Assembly: GCA_018066065.1 (NCBI GenBank)
Contig: JAGHSC010000224.1
Coordinates: 1-6,676, forward strand
Direction: 5' to 3'
Length of the DNA stretch: 6,676 nt
DNA from: Candidatus Cryptobacteroides faecihippi
GTDB taxonomy: Bacteria > Bacteroidota > Bacteroidia > Bacteroidales > UBA932
Shown here: one piece after another, positions 1 to 6,551 of the stretch
Numbering within the stretch: the stretch's first letter is position 1
Layout: each line of letters starts with the position of its first letter
Notes under the pieces: generated by a model
What the model saw: only the letters and a program-made list of their open reading frames with translations
Databases searched by the model: none
What the model was told of the DNA's origin: nothing
Program-made: the position numbers and the translations under genes

Positions 1-572
1 GTTCTGCACCTTCGAAGCCTCGTCACCGGTGACCACCTTCATGGCAAACATCGGAACCTCACAGACCAGCAGCCAGCACATGACGACCGTCAGGGCCGGG
101 ACGAAGACAGGCCCCTGGCACCAGGATGTAAGGAACGAATCAGGCGATGCGCTCACGATGCTTGCAAGGGAGCCGCAGACGACAGCACAAGCCGGAGTCG
201 GCAGACCGATGAAGCTGCTGTGCTGACGCTCGTCAAGGTTGAACTTGGCAGCCTGAGAGCAGAGAAGGCAGCAATCAGCAGAGGGAAGAATCTCAGGCAA
301 GGCACTTCCGTTCCGAAGACGCAGTAAAGCATCACGGAAGGGAGCACACCGAAACTCACATCATCTGCAAGCGAATCGAGTTCCTTTCCTATCTCCGAAT
401 ATGCACCCAGCAGACGCGCGGCAAAACCGTCGAAGAAATCAGCAACGGCGGCAGCCAGCATGAGGATGAAGGCCAGCTGAAGGTTACCTCCCAAAGCCAC
501 GATCACCCCAATCACCCCGCAAAGGAGGTTCATTGAGGTGATTGTGTTGGGAATATGCTTTACAAGACCCAT
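1..572 (-). pseudogene. pssA: CDP-diacylglycerol-serine O-phosphatidyltransferase, frameshifted and cut by the window edge
   Basis: Integral membrane enzyme that joins CDP-diacylglycerol and serine to make phosphatidylserine, the precursor of phosphatidylethanolamine. The CDP-alcohol phosphatidyltransferase signature is complete: D45-xx-D48-G49-xx-A52-R53-x8-G62-xxx-D66-xxx-D70. Hydrophobic segments flank it, and the N-terminus (VKHIPNTITSMNLLCG) is typical of Bacteroidetes PssA. The original frame runs only to 153 because one base is missing near 249. After L108 the expected A-K-F-N-L-D-E-R-Q is replaced by out-of-frame P-S-S-T-L. Restoring one C on the plus strand reopens the frame, giving SFIGLPTPA and then further hydrophobic segments, with no other stop down to position 1. 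The start ATG directly abuts the TAA of the upstream C1 peptidase gene, so the two are probably co-transcribed. The last part of the gene lies outside the window. Family call is very secure; whether the frameshift is real is unknown. Confidence 0.92.
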
Positions 573-1766
573 TTACTTGATGCCAAGCTTCTTCTTGAGA
601 TCCTTTGGAAGAGCGTCCTTGTGGACGGTGATCTCCATCGTCTTTGCACGGACGAAAGAGTCTGAGCAGTACCAGATACCCTTGTACTTGCCGGTCTCAC
701 CCCAAGAGTTCTTCACCATGAAGTAGCTGGTTCCGTTCTGATCCTTGGCGACACCATAGATCTGCATGCCATGGTCGTCAGTGGTAGCCTTGTTGTCGTA
801 GCCGATCTGGCGTGATTCCTGGGTGACGGTCTGCTCCTTAGGAAGTTCAACCTTTGCAGCCTCCTTCTTCTCGCCATCCTTGCCGACCCAGCGCTCCTGG
901 TCGGAGCCGGTCGTTGCGCCGACTTCCTCGAGAAGGACACCTACACCATTCCTGGTGAAGCCTCTCTCGCTGACATCGGTACCCCATGCGATGGTGTAAC
1001 CCTTGTCGATGGCATCGTACATGACCTGGAGAAGTTCATCGATGGTCACATTGTAGGCAGTGTCCCATCTCCAGTTGTCAGCAACCTCGAGAGGAGCTGA
1101 AGTGTAGAATGGAACATTGGTGACAGACATGAGTGCGACATAGTCTGAAGGGACAATGCCGAGCTCATCCCTGTAGCTTGCAGGAGTGTAAGTCTTGCCA
1201 TTGACCTCGAAAGTCTCAGGGACCTCACCGAGGAAAGCATCCACCATTGCACCGAATGCAGGCTTCCAGTAAGTGCTGAGATTCCTGTTAGGGTTCTTGA
1301 CGATGGCCTCGACGAATGCCTTTGCGGTAGCGTCAAGCTCGCCATGGATAGGAAGAGGCTGAAGGCCAGGCATTGCAGACTGTGGGACAAGACCATAGTC
1401 CTCAGCCACATGGAGTACATCTCCACCCTCTGAGCCTGCGGCGAAGCCGAGCGCCCCGTCAACGCGGACATACTTCTCTGCCCTGTCCTTGTAGGAATGT
1501 GAGACGACGAACATCTCTGAAAGGTCAGGGTAGGCTGCCGGATCCTTGATGCCCTTGATTCGGATGGCCTCCGACTCGAGGAATGCAAGGGTTGAATAGC
1601 ATCAGCAGGTACCGGAACGGTTCTGGTTCTTGATTGAAGTGGTAGGGTTTTCCTTCACCACGGTGAACTGGTACTCAGGAGCAGCCTGAGCAGGAGCCTT
1701 CTGCGGCTGTGCGAGAGCCACGGTCGAAAGTGCCACGGAAAGCGCGACAACGATAATCTTCTTCAT
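573..1766 (-). pseudogene. Secreted C1-family (papain/bleomycin-hydrolase-like) cysteine peptidase, in-frame TGA at codon 55
   Basis: Reading from ATG at 1766 gives 398 codons including the TAA stop. Residues 1-19 form a signal peptide (MKK, a hydrophobic run, ALA before Q20), so the product is exported, unlike the usual cytosolic bleomycin hydrolase/PepC. The active site follows papain: oxyanion-hole Gln48, catalytic Cys54, His332 (DDHGMQIYG) and Asn353 within the KNSWG motif. Codon 55 is TGA (1602-1604), exactly where the family has Trp in GTCW-x-[FY]-S; the frame resumes as C-Y-S-T-L-A-F-L. Apart from this codon the frame is open. A restart at Met85 (1514) would give 313 residues without the catalytic Cys, presumably inactive. 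The start is 6 nt after the rubrerythrin stop and the gene abuts pssA, indicating an operon. The substrate is unknown; aminopeptidase activity of the PepC type is possible but not shown by the sequence. Confidence 0.88.
1602..1604 (-). other. In-frame TGA replacing the Trp after the catalytic Cys
   Basis: The minus-strand codons read G-T-C-TGA-C-Y-S. A single G-to-A change from TGG would produce this stop. Coding similarity to the family continues without a frame change on both sides. Confidence 0.9.
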
Positions 1767-1772
1767 ATAATC

Positions 1773-2312
1773 CTAATAATTGTTGGCTTTGAGCATGAAA
1801 TAACTCTGAGGATGTGCACATACAGGGCACTTCTCAGGAGCCTTCTTACCGATGACGATGTGACCGCAGTTCGAGCACTCCCAGATGCAGTCGCCCTCGC
1901 GTGAGAAGACAACGCCTTCCTCGATGTTTCCAAGAAGCTTCCTGTAACGCTCCTCATGGGTCTTCTCGATGGCACCGACTCCCTCGAAGAGAGCGGCGAT
2001 CTCATCGAATCCTTCCTCCTTTGCGACAGCAGCGAACTCAGCGTACATGTCGGTCCATTCGAAATTCTCACCTGCAGCAGCATCTGCAAGGTTCTCAACT
2101 GTTGACGGAACGGCACCGCCATGGAGAAGCTTGAACCAGATCTTGGCATGCTCCTTCTCATTCTTTGCAGTCTCCTCGAAAAGCTTTCCGATCTGGACGA
2201 AGCCGTCCTTGGAAGCCTTCGATGCATAATAAAGATACTTAGTGTGGGCCTGACTCTCACCGGCGAATGCGGTGCGCAGGTTCTGTTCAGTCTTTGTTCC
2301 TTCGAGTTTCAT
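1773..2312 (-). CDS. rbr: Rubrerythrin
   Basis: Non-haem iron peroxidase that reduces hydrogen peroxide in the cytoplasm of anaerobes, receiving electrons through a rubredoxin-type site. The 179-residue protein has a ferritin-like four-helix domain (about 1-130) with candidate di-iron ligands E19 (AGES), E52/H55 (ExxH), E92 and E116/H119 (second ExxH). A C-terminal rubredoxin-like domain follows (about 140-179) with Cys146-SN-Cys149-GH and Cys162-PV-Cys165. Length and domain order are normal for the family. I chose ATG 2312 (MKLEGTKTEQNL), which begins where rubrerythrins begin. An in-frame upstream ATG at 2372 would add 20 residues unlike the family, and it lies upstream of the predicted promoter box. 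This is the first gene of a minus-strand unit with the C1 peptidase and pssA. The stop is TAG. A palindrome and a TAnnTTTG box lie just upstream. Confidence 0.96.
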   Translation of the reverse strand: MKLEGTKTEQNLRTAFAGESQAHTKYLYYASKASKDGFVQIGKLFEETAKNEKEHAKIWFKLLHGGAVPSTVENLADAAAGENFEWTDMYAEFAAVAKEEGFDEIAALFEGVGAIEKTHEERYRKLLGNIEEGVVFSREGDCIWECSNCGHIVIGKKAPEKCPVCAHPQSYFMLKANNY

Positions 2313-2332
2313 AATTGAATCCGTTTTAGACC

Positions 2333-2346
2333 GTCGCATATGCGAC
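2333..2346. promoter_or_regulatory. 14-bp perfect palindrome, candidate operator for rubrerythrin
   Basis: GTCGCATATGCGAC is a perfect inverted repeat lying 21 nt upstream of the rubrerythrin start codon. It sits immediately downstream of the predicted -7 box (2350-2357, minus strand), so it would overlap the transcription start. A dimeric repressor could block transcription there. The regulator is not identifiable, and it does not resemble a PerR or OxyR site that I recognise. Confidence 0.5.
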
Positions 2347-2349
2347 ACA

Positions 2350-2357
2350 CAAAAATA
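2350..2357 (-). promoter_or_regulatory. Bacteroides-type -7 box for the rubrerythrin unit
   Basis: TATTTTTG on the minus strand fits the TAnnTTTG consensus of the Bacteroides primary sigma factor. The start of transcription would fall near 2343, leaving a leader of about 30 nt. There is no clear TTTG -33 element at the usual distance; a TTGAC (2368-2372) is nearer than expected. Confidence 0.5.
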
Positions 2358-2382
2358 GTGATTTTTTGTCAATATTATTCCG

Positions 2383-2390
2383 TAATTTTG
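2383..2390 (+). promoter_or_regulatory. Bacteroides-type -7 box for the GH25 gene
   Basis: TAATTTTG matches TAnnTTTG on the plus strand, with a TTTG at 2365-2368 upstream. The 14-nt gap is shorter than the usual -33/-7 spacing. Transcription would begin only about 10-15 nt before the GH25 start codon. Confidence 0.45.
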
Positions 2391-2400
2391 ACTCAGTCAA
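2388..2400. promoter_or_regulatory. 13-bp palindrome, candidate operator for the GH25 gene
   Basis: TTGACTCAGTCAA has two 6-nt arms around a central C. It overlaps the last three bases of the plus-strand -7 box and ends where the GGAAGG (2401-2406) before the GH25 start begins. Its place just downstream of a -7 box mirrors the palindrome on the rubrerythrin side, although the sequences differ. Confidence 0.4.
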
Positions 2401-2409
2401 GGAAGGCAC

Positions 2410-3279
2410 ATGACCGAAACGGCGAAAAAAAGACAATCTACCCCAAGGAAGACCGGAACCGGGCCAAAGCGCTCCGGAAGTGCAAAGGGCACCAAGAGGA
2501 AAAGTCCACGCAGGAAGGCCAGGACCCGCAAGGTCAAGGTCGGCGCATGGACAGCTCTCGGCGCCGCCCTGGCAGTTCTCCTGACGCTCTTCCTGCTGTT
2601 CCACAGATGGAACGGCCCCGGATCCGAAACCGGAGCCAAGGTTCCGGACGGCAACTGGAGGTTCGGCATCGACGTCTCACACAACAACGAAGGAAGGATC
2701 GTCTGGGACTCCCTCTTCGTGATGACAGACTCCAAGGGAAGGACAATCAGGGACCCTTACCAGGCAAGGACCATCACGCCGGTCAGCTTTGCCTTCATCA
2801 AGGCAACCGAGGGCATTTCATTCAAGGACAGCGACTTCGACAGAAACTGGACAGAAGCCGGAAGGGCACATGTCCGCAGAGGGGCCTACCATTTCTTCTG
2901 AAGCTCGAAGGACGGTACCGCCCAGGCCAGGCACTTCATCAAGACTGTCGGCAAGCTGCGCCATTCCGACCTTCCGCCGGTCCTGGACATCGAGACCATG
3001 CACAGGGGATGCTCGAAGGACCTCCTCAGCGAAAGGGCACTGCAATGGCTCAAGGCCGTGGAAGAGCACTACGGCAGGAAGCCGATCATCTACACGGGAG
3101 CGTCCTTCGCCAAGGACAACCTGAAGAAAGAGATCAGGGACAGCTACCCGATCTGGATAGCCCACTACGGGAAGGAGAGCCCGGCCTACGAAGGCTGGAC
3201 ATGGTGGCAGTTCACCGACAAGGCAGTCGTGAAGGGAGTCCACGGAAAGGTGGACCTGAGCGTGATGAGAGCCGACTAA
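2410..3279 (+). pseudogene. Membrane-anchored GH25 lysozyme-like muramidase, in-frame TGA at codon 164
   Basis: GH25 enzymes cleave the beta-1,4 bond between N-acetylmuramic acid and N-acetylglucosamine in peptidoglycan. The frame has 290 codons including TAA. It encodes a very basic, Lys/Arg-rich N-terminal tail (1-43), one hydrophobic segment (about 45-64) and a GH25 domain (about 84-289). Catalytic residues are visible: D88 in FGIDVS, then D193 and E195 in the PPVLDIE motif. FAFIKATEG, RRGAYHFF, KPIIYTG and WTWWQF are also typical. Codon 164 (2899-2901) is TGA right after GAYHFF, and the same frame continues with SSKDGTAQARHF. The 163-residue product would lack the DxE pair. A loop of about 25 residues (101-125) before VSFAFIKATEG looks longer than usual. 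The start is supported by GGAAGG at 2401-2406, only 3 nt before the ATG. The 3' end overlaps the convergent neighbour by 4 bp. Confidence 0.9.
2899..2901 (+). other. In-frame TGA inside the GH25 domain
   Basis: The TGA sits between YHFF and SSKDG with no frame change. GH25 proteins vary at this position and often have Arg or another polar residue, so a CGA-to-TGA transition is the simplest origin. A former TGG is also possible. Confidence 0.88.
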
Positions 3280-4409
3280 GGCTCGGCGAAAGGCTTCTGC
3301 GGATCCCCTGTCCAGCGGAAGAGACGCGCATTGCAGAACTGACGTCCGTCAGACTTTCTCCTGCCATTCTCCGAGAAGATGAACCAGCCACCTCCGACAG
3401 AGGCGACTCCGGTCGAGCCAAGGCCGAAATTCCATCCAGTCACACCGGTTGAAGGATCCTTCAGGCCGTCCTGCGAAAGGCAAGGCTGCGGATGCCTTTC
3501 CTTGTCGTAATCCACACCCTTCAGAGCCGCCTTGACCGGCTTGCAGGCGACATCCACGGCATAGAGGGAATAGTTCGGGAATTCCTTCTTGTGACCTCTG
3601 TAGACACACATGAACATCTTTCCCGTAAAGGCATCGTAGCACATGTTCTGAACTCCCCAGTCAGTGTTTCCCGTGTAGACAAAGTACTTCTCGAGAGGCT
3701 TCGGGATGCCGGCCTTGTCCTCGACCTCGAACCTGACAGAAGTGGCCAAGCGGTCAATCTGAGCAAGGTCATAGCGCCCGATGACCTGGTAGTCATTGTC
3801 GCTTCTGGAATCACCGCGATAGATGCCATAGGCACAATAGAGATAGTTCTTTCCGCCACGCTTTCCGATCTTCGGGGCGATGGTGACGCCATCGATCCCT
3901 GAGCATGAGTACCGGTGGTCGACGGTCTGGCCGCCCAGTTCCACCTTGGCGGCGTAGTCGTCGACGACATCTTCCAGGCAGACGGTGCGGAGCACATCAT
4001 TATTCTCCGGCTCCATGTCCATCGAGACAACCTTGTCGACATCGATCACGGCGATGTAGAAGCGGGAATTGCCTTTCGCGAAGGCGGAAAGGCCTGCCCC
4101 GATGGCGTCATCCTTGAACTCCAGCGAGGCGTAGACCTTGCGGGTGACAGGGTCGAAGGTCATGGCTCCGAGATGTCCCTGGATGTTCCTTATGGACCCG
4201 AGGACATTGCCCTGAAGGTCTGTCTTCTGGAAGGTCGTGGTGAATGAATAGTACATGCAGCCAGCCTCTGCATCGAATGCAAGGCCCTGCACATGATGAT
4301 CCTGGCCGAGGGCACGCATCACCTTCGGAATGCGGATGGTATCCTGCGCATATGTGCAGAAGACAGGCATGAGGATGGCCAAGGCAGCCATCATGAGGAA
4401 TCTTTTCAT
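3276..4409 (-). CDS. Secreted beta-propeller-like protein of unknown function
   Basis: I do not recognise a named family. The 377-residue protein starts with a classical signal peptide (MKRFLMM, hydrophobic core, TYA before Q22), so it is probably periplasmic or outside the cell. No lipobox Cys is evident. Three similar stretches look like propeller blades: VQGLAFDAEAGCMYYSF (40-56), LGAMTFDPVTRKVYASL (80-96) and VQNMCYDAFTGKMFMCVY (253-270). Each is a hydrophobic strand, then F/Y-D, a turn, and an aromatic strand, as in YncE- or SMP-30-like repeat proteins. No catalytic motif is apparent. It is the last gene of a unit after lpxB (13-nt gap), and its TAG overlaps the TAA of the convergent GH25 gene. 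Position after lpxB suggests co-expression with envelope synthesis, but this does not establish a role. Confidence 0.85.
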   Translation of the reverse strand: MKRFLMMAALAILMPVFCTYAQDTIRIPKVMRALGQDHHVQGLAFDAEAGCMYYSFTTTFQKTDLQGNVLGSIRNIQGHLGAMTFDPVTRKVYASLEFKDDAIGAGLSAFAKGNSRFYIAVIDVDKVVSMDMEPENNDVLRTVCLEDVVDDYAAKVELGGQTVDHRYSCSGIDGVTIAPKIGKRGGKNYLYCAYGIYRGDSRSDNDYQVIGRYDLAQIDRLATSVRFEVEDKAGIPKPLEKYFVYTGNTDWGVQNMCYDAFTGKMFMCVYRGHKKEFPNYSLYAVDVACKPVKAALKGVDYDKERHPQPCLSQDGLKDPSTGVTGWNFGLGSTGVASVGGGWFIFSENGRRKSDGRQFCNARLFRWTGDPQKPFAEP

Positions 4410-4422
4410 ATCTTGAATCTTT

Positions 4423-5589
4423 CTATCTCTGTTCTCTAAGCTCTTCCATCATCGCAGCGGCGACGGCGGCAGAGGCGCCTCTTCCCCCAAGCTTCTCACG
4501 GATCTCGGAATAGCCTTCCAGCATCGCATCTGAATATTCACGGTCCTCGAGGATCCTGCGGATTTCCTGGAGGACGTTCTCAGGGGTGAAGTAGAACTGC
4601 ATCAGCTCCCTGAAGCAGAACCTGTCGAGGATAAGGTTGCCCAGGCTGATGAACCTGATCTTGATTATCGACTTGGCAATCAGGAAGTTGATCGGCGCAC
4701 TGGCATAGGCGACCACCTGCGGGGTGCCGATCAGCGCACATTCCAGGGATGCAGTCCCGGAGTTGACGACAGCCGCCTTGGAGAACCTCATGATGGAGTG
4801 GCTCTCCCCCGCAACCACGCTGACGTAAGAGCGCTCTCCCACGAACCTTGAATATTCAGACGCGGGACGCGACGGCGCGGCGGCAACCACGAACCTGTAG
4901 CCAGAGTACTCAGGCAGCGCGTGGAGCATGTCCGCAAACTGCATGAAGACCGGCATCATGGTCTCGATCTCGCCTGTACGCGAGCCTGCAAGCAGGGCGA
5001 TCGTCGGAGTGTCCGGGAGGCCTGTCCTCTCAAGGAAGGCTTCCCTCGTGTCGGACATTGCCTTGGAATTGTCGATCGCATCGATCAGCGGGTTGCCCTT
5101 GTAGATGAAATCCACACCCTTGCGGGTGAAGTAAGGTATCTCGAACGGGAAGACGATGAACAGCTTGTCGACGTAGGCCTTGAGCTTCCGGATACGGCTC
5201 TCCCTCGAGGCCCACACCTTCGGGGCGATGTAGTAGAAGACCTTGAAGCCGGCCTTGTGGGCAAACTCGGCCACTCTAAAGTTGAATCCAGGATAGTCGA
5301 TCAGGATGACGACATCCGGTTTCCACGCAAGGATGTCCGAAGTGCAGTCCCTGAACCTCCTGGCAAAGGATCTGGCCTTGAGGATGACCTGGGTGAAGCC
5401 CATCACGGCCCCTTCCTTGTAGTCGCGCACCAGCCCGGTTCCCTCCTGGTGCCCGTGGAAGACTTCATTCATCTTGCCGCCGCCCCAGAAGCGGATGTCG
5501 GCCTGAGGGTCGCGGTCGTAGAGCCCACGCATCAGATTCGAGCCATGAAGGTCGCCGGAAGCCTCTCCGGCTATGATGTAGTAGCGCAT
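4423..5589 (-). CDS. lpxB: Lipid-A-disaccharide synthase
   Basis: GT19 glycosyltransferase at the inner face of the inner membrane. It joins 2,3-diacylglucosamine-1-phosphate and UDP-2,3-diacylglucosamine into the lipid A disaccharide. The 388-residue length is normal. Diagnostic motifs run in order: IAGEASGDLHG (6-16), ILIDYPGFN (95-103, with D98 in the place of the catalytic Asp of the family), YYIAPKVWASRESR (119-132), LLAGSRTGEI (199-208, where most homologues have PGSR) and NSGTASLE (276-283) followed by GTPQVVAY. ISLGNLILDR (314-323) is also characteristic. The start codon is the first residue of the family N-terminus and lies 14 nt after the surE stop; there is no clear Shine-Dalgarno sequence. 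The stop is TAG. It marks the organism as a Gram-negative lipid A producer. Confidence 0.97.
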   Translation of the reverse strand: MRYYIIAGEASGDLHGSNLMRGLYDRDPQADIRFWGGGKMNEVFHGHQEGTGLVRDYKEGAVMGFTQVILKARSFARRFRDCTSDILAWKPDVVILIDYPGFNFRVAEFAHKAGFKVFYYIAPKVWASRESRIRKLKAYVDKLFIVFPFEIPYFTRKGVDFIYKGNPLIDAIDNSKAMSDTREAFLERTGLPDTPTIALLAGSRTGEIETMMPVFMQFADMLHALPEYSGYRFVVAAAPSRPASEYSRFVGERSYVSVVAGESHSIMRFSKAAVVNSGTASLECALIGTPQVVAYASAPINFLIAKSIIKIRFISLGNLILDRFCFRELMQFYFTPENVLQEIRRILEDREYSDAMLEGYSEIREKLGGRGASAAVAAAMMEELREQR

Positions 5590-5603
5590 GGTCCAGGTGA
5601 GTT

Positions 5604-6416
5604 TCAGAAATCCAGATCGAAGCCAAGCTTCCTGAGCCTTTCCGTCTCAGGAGCATCGCAATAGTCCACATGATGGGCTGTGACAGAGATGTAGCCGTCC
5701 TTGATGATGTGGTGGTCGGCGAGCCTGTCCTCCTCAGGGGTGTCATCGACGAAGGATCCGACCATGACGACCTGCTTCTCCCCTTCCTCGCAAGAAGCTC
5801 CCGAAGCACACTCAAAAGGCTCGAACTCCTTCTCCCAGTGGCCCATGCCCATGTGTCCGACCCTTATGCCCTTCACTTCAGGGAAGGACGGTGACGGAAA
5901 GTTGACGTTGTAGAAGACTCCCTGGCGCTCCGGCCTGGATTCCAGCAGTTTCCTGAATATCTCCGGGAACCAGCGCTCCACCGATGAGAAATCGGCATCC
6001 TTCGAGATGTCGTCCAGGGAAACACCGATCGAGAATATCCCGTTCAGGGAACCTTCCTCAGCTGCTCCGAGCGTGCCTGAATAGTTCGCTGCGGTCGCGG
6101 CATTGGACCCATGGTTGATCCCGCAGATGACGACATCCGGCTTCTCGGGCCAGAAGACCTCGTCGATGCCATATTTCACACAGCTTGCAGGCGTTCCGTC
6201 AAGGTAGAACCACCTTTCGCCATCCCTCCCGGGAAGTTCCCTCACCGCCATCGGGATGCCTCCGAGAGTGACAGCCATCGACATTCCGGACTGAGGTTTC
6301 TTCGGGGCGATGACAGTCAGACTGCCAAACTGTCGCATGATGGCAGCCAGGGTCTCGATGCCCTTGGCAGAGTAACCATCGTCGTTGGTAAGCAGTATTC
6401 TGAGAGTTCCCGGCAT
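5604..6416 (-). CDS. surE: 5'/3'-nucleotidase SurE
   Basis: Metal-dependent nucleoside monophosphate phosphatase, with exopolyphosphatase activity in some members, thought to act in nucleotide salvage or stress survival. The 270-residue protein has the N-terminal SurE fold. Its metal site is D12-D13 in LLTNDDG, S43 in KPQSGMS and N101 in ICGINHGSN; YLDGTPASCVKYG (71-83) and YSGTLGAAEEG (112-122) are further signatures. The start at 6416 (MPGTLRILLTNDDG) fits the family and is the only good choice. The stop is TGA, the only intergenic TGA stop in the window. If TGA were read through, 11 residues would be added before a TAG at 5571-5573 inside the start of lpxB. It is first in a unit with lpxB, with a TAnnTTTG box upstream. 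Confidence 0.96.
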   Translation of the reverse strand: MPGTLRILLTNDDGYSAKGIETLAAIMRQFGSLTVIAPKKPQSGMSMAVTLGGIPMAVRELPGRDGERWFYLDGTPASCVKYGIDEVFWPEKPDVVICGINHGSNAATAANYSGTLGAAEEGSLNGIFSIGVSLDDISKDADFSSVERWFPEIFRKLLESRPERQGVFYNVNFPSPSFPEVKGIRVGHMGMGHWEKEFEPFECASGASCEEGEKQVVMVGSFVDDTPEEDRLADHHIIKDGYISVTAHHVDYCDAPETERLRKLGFDLDF

Positions 6417-6437
6417 ATTGAGTCATTTTTTAATACA

Positions 6438-6445
6438 CAAATATA
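6438..6445 (-). promoter_or_regulatory. Bacteroides-type -7 box for the surE-lpxB unit
   Basis: TATATTTG on the minus strand matches TAnnTTTG and lies 22 nt before the surE start codon, within AT-rich DNA. Transcription would begin near 6431. I see no clear TTTG -33 element. Confidence 0.5.
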
Positions 6446-6466
6446 TAAAAATCCTAAAATTTTTGG

Positions 6467-6474
6467 TAATTTTG
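6467..6474 (+). promoter_or_regulatory. Bacteroides-type -7 box for gapA
   Basis: TAATTTTG on the plus strand matches TAnnTTTG, and the same octamer precedes the GH25 gene. It would give a leader of about 70 nt before gapA. A TTTG stands directly upstream (6462-6465), too close to serve as the -33 element. Confidence 0.45.
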
Positions 6475-6484
6475 CATCGCTTTT

Positions 6485-6516
6485 GCAGTGGACTGCGGAA
6501 GCTACTGAGTTAGTAG
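6485..6516 (+). other. Two short inverted repeats in the gapA leader
   Basis: GCAGT-gg-ACTGC (6485-6496) and CTACT-gagtt-AGTAG (6502-6516) are adjacent inverted repeats in the predicted 5' untranslated region of gapA. The first has only a 2-nt spacer and fits a DNA-level palindrome better than an RNA hairpin. The second could form a weak 5-bp stem with a 5-nt loop. No known riboswitch is recognisable, and chance is possible. Confidence 0.3.
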
Positions 6517-6551
6517 ATAGTGATTCAAACTTATTAATATTTTTATTAGAA

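Noticed and set aside
2313..2372. Upstream ATG (2372) as the rubrerythrin start
   Set aside because: The extra 20 residues are unlike rubrerythrins and would be encoded by the promoter and operator region; ATG 2312 matches the family start.
1602..2901. Selenocysteine insertion at the two in-frame TGA codons
   Set aside because: In the peptidase the TGA sits at the Trp position beside the catalytic Cys, not at a Cys or redox position, and GH25 has no redox-active residue there. I saw no obvious SECIS-like hairpin directly downstream.
2340..3452. A 370-codon plus-strand open frame covering the whole GH25 gene in another frame
   Set aside because: Its translation is low-complexity, rich in Arg, Gln, Gly and Pro, with no motif, while the overlapping frame shows clear GH25 catalytic motifs. 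It is a by-product of high GC.
3492..3902. A 136-codon plus-strand open frame antisense to the propeller-like gene
   Set aside because: It mirrors the codon structure of the real gene, which has a signal peptide and repeated blade motifs; no independent support was found.
4921..5664. A 247-codon plus-strand open frame antisense to lpxB
   Set aside because: The opposite strand encodes textbook LpxB motifs through this region; the antisense translation has no recognisable domain and no promoter or ribosome site.
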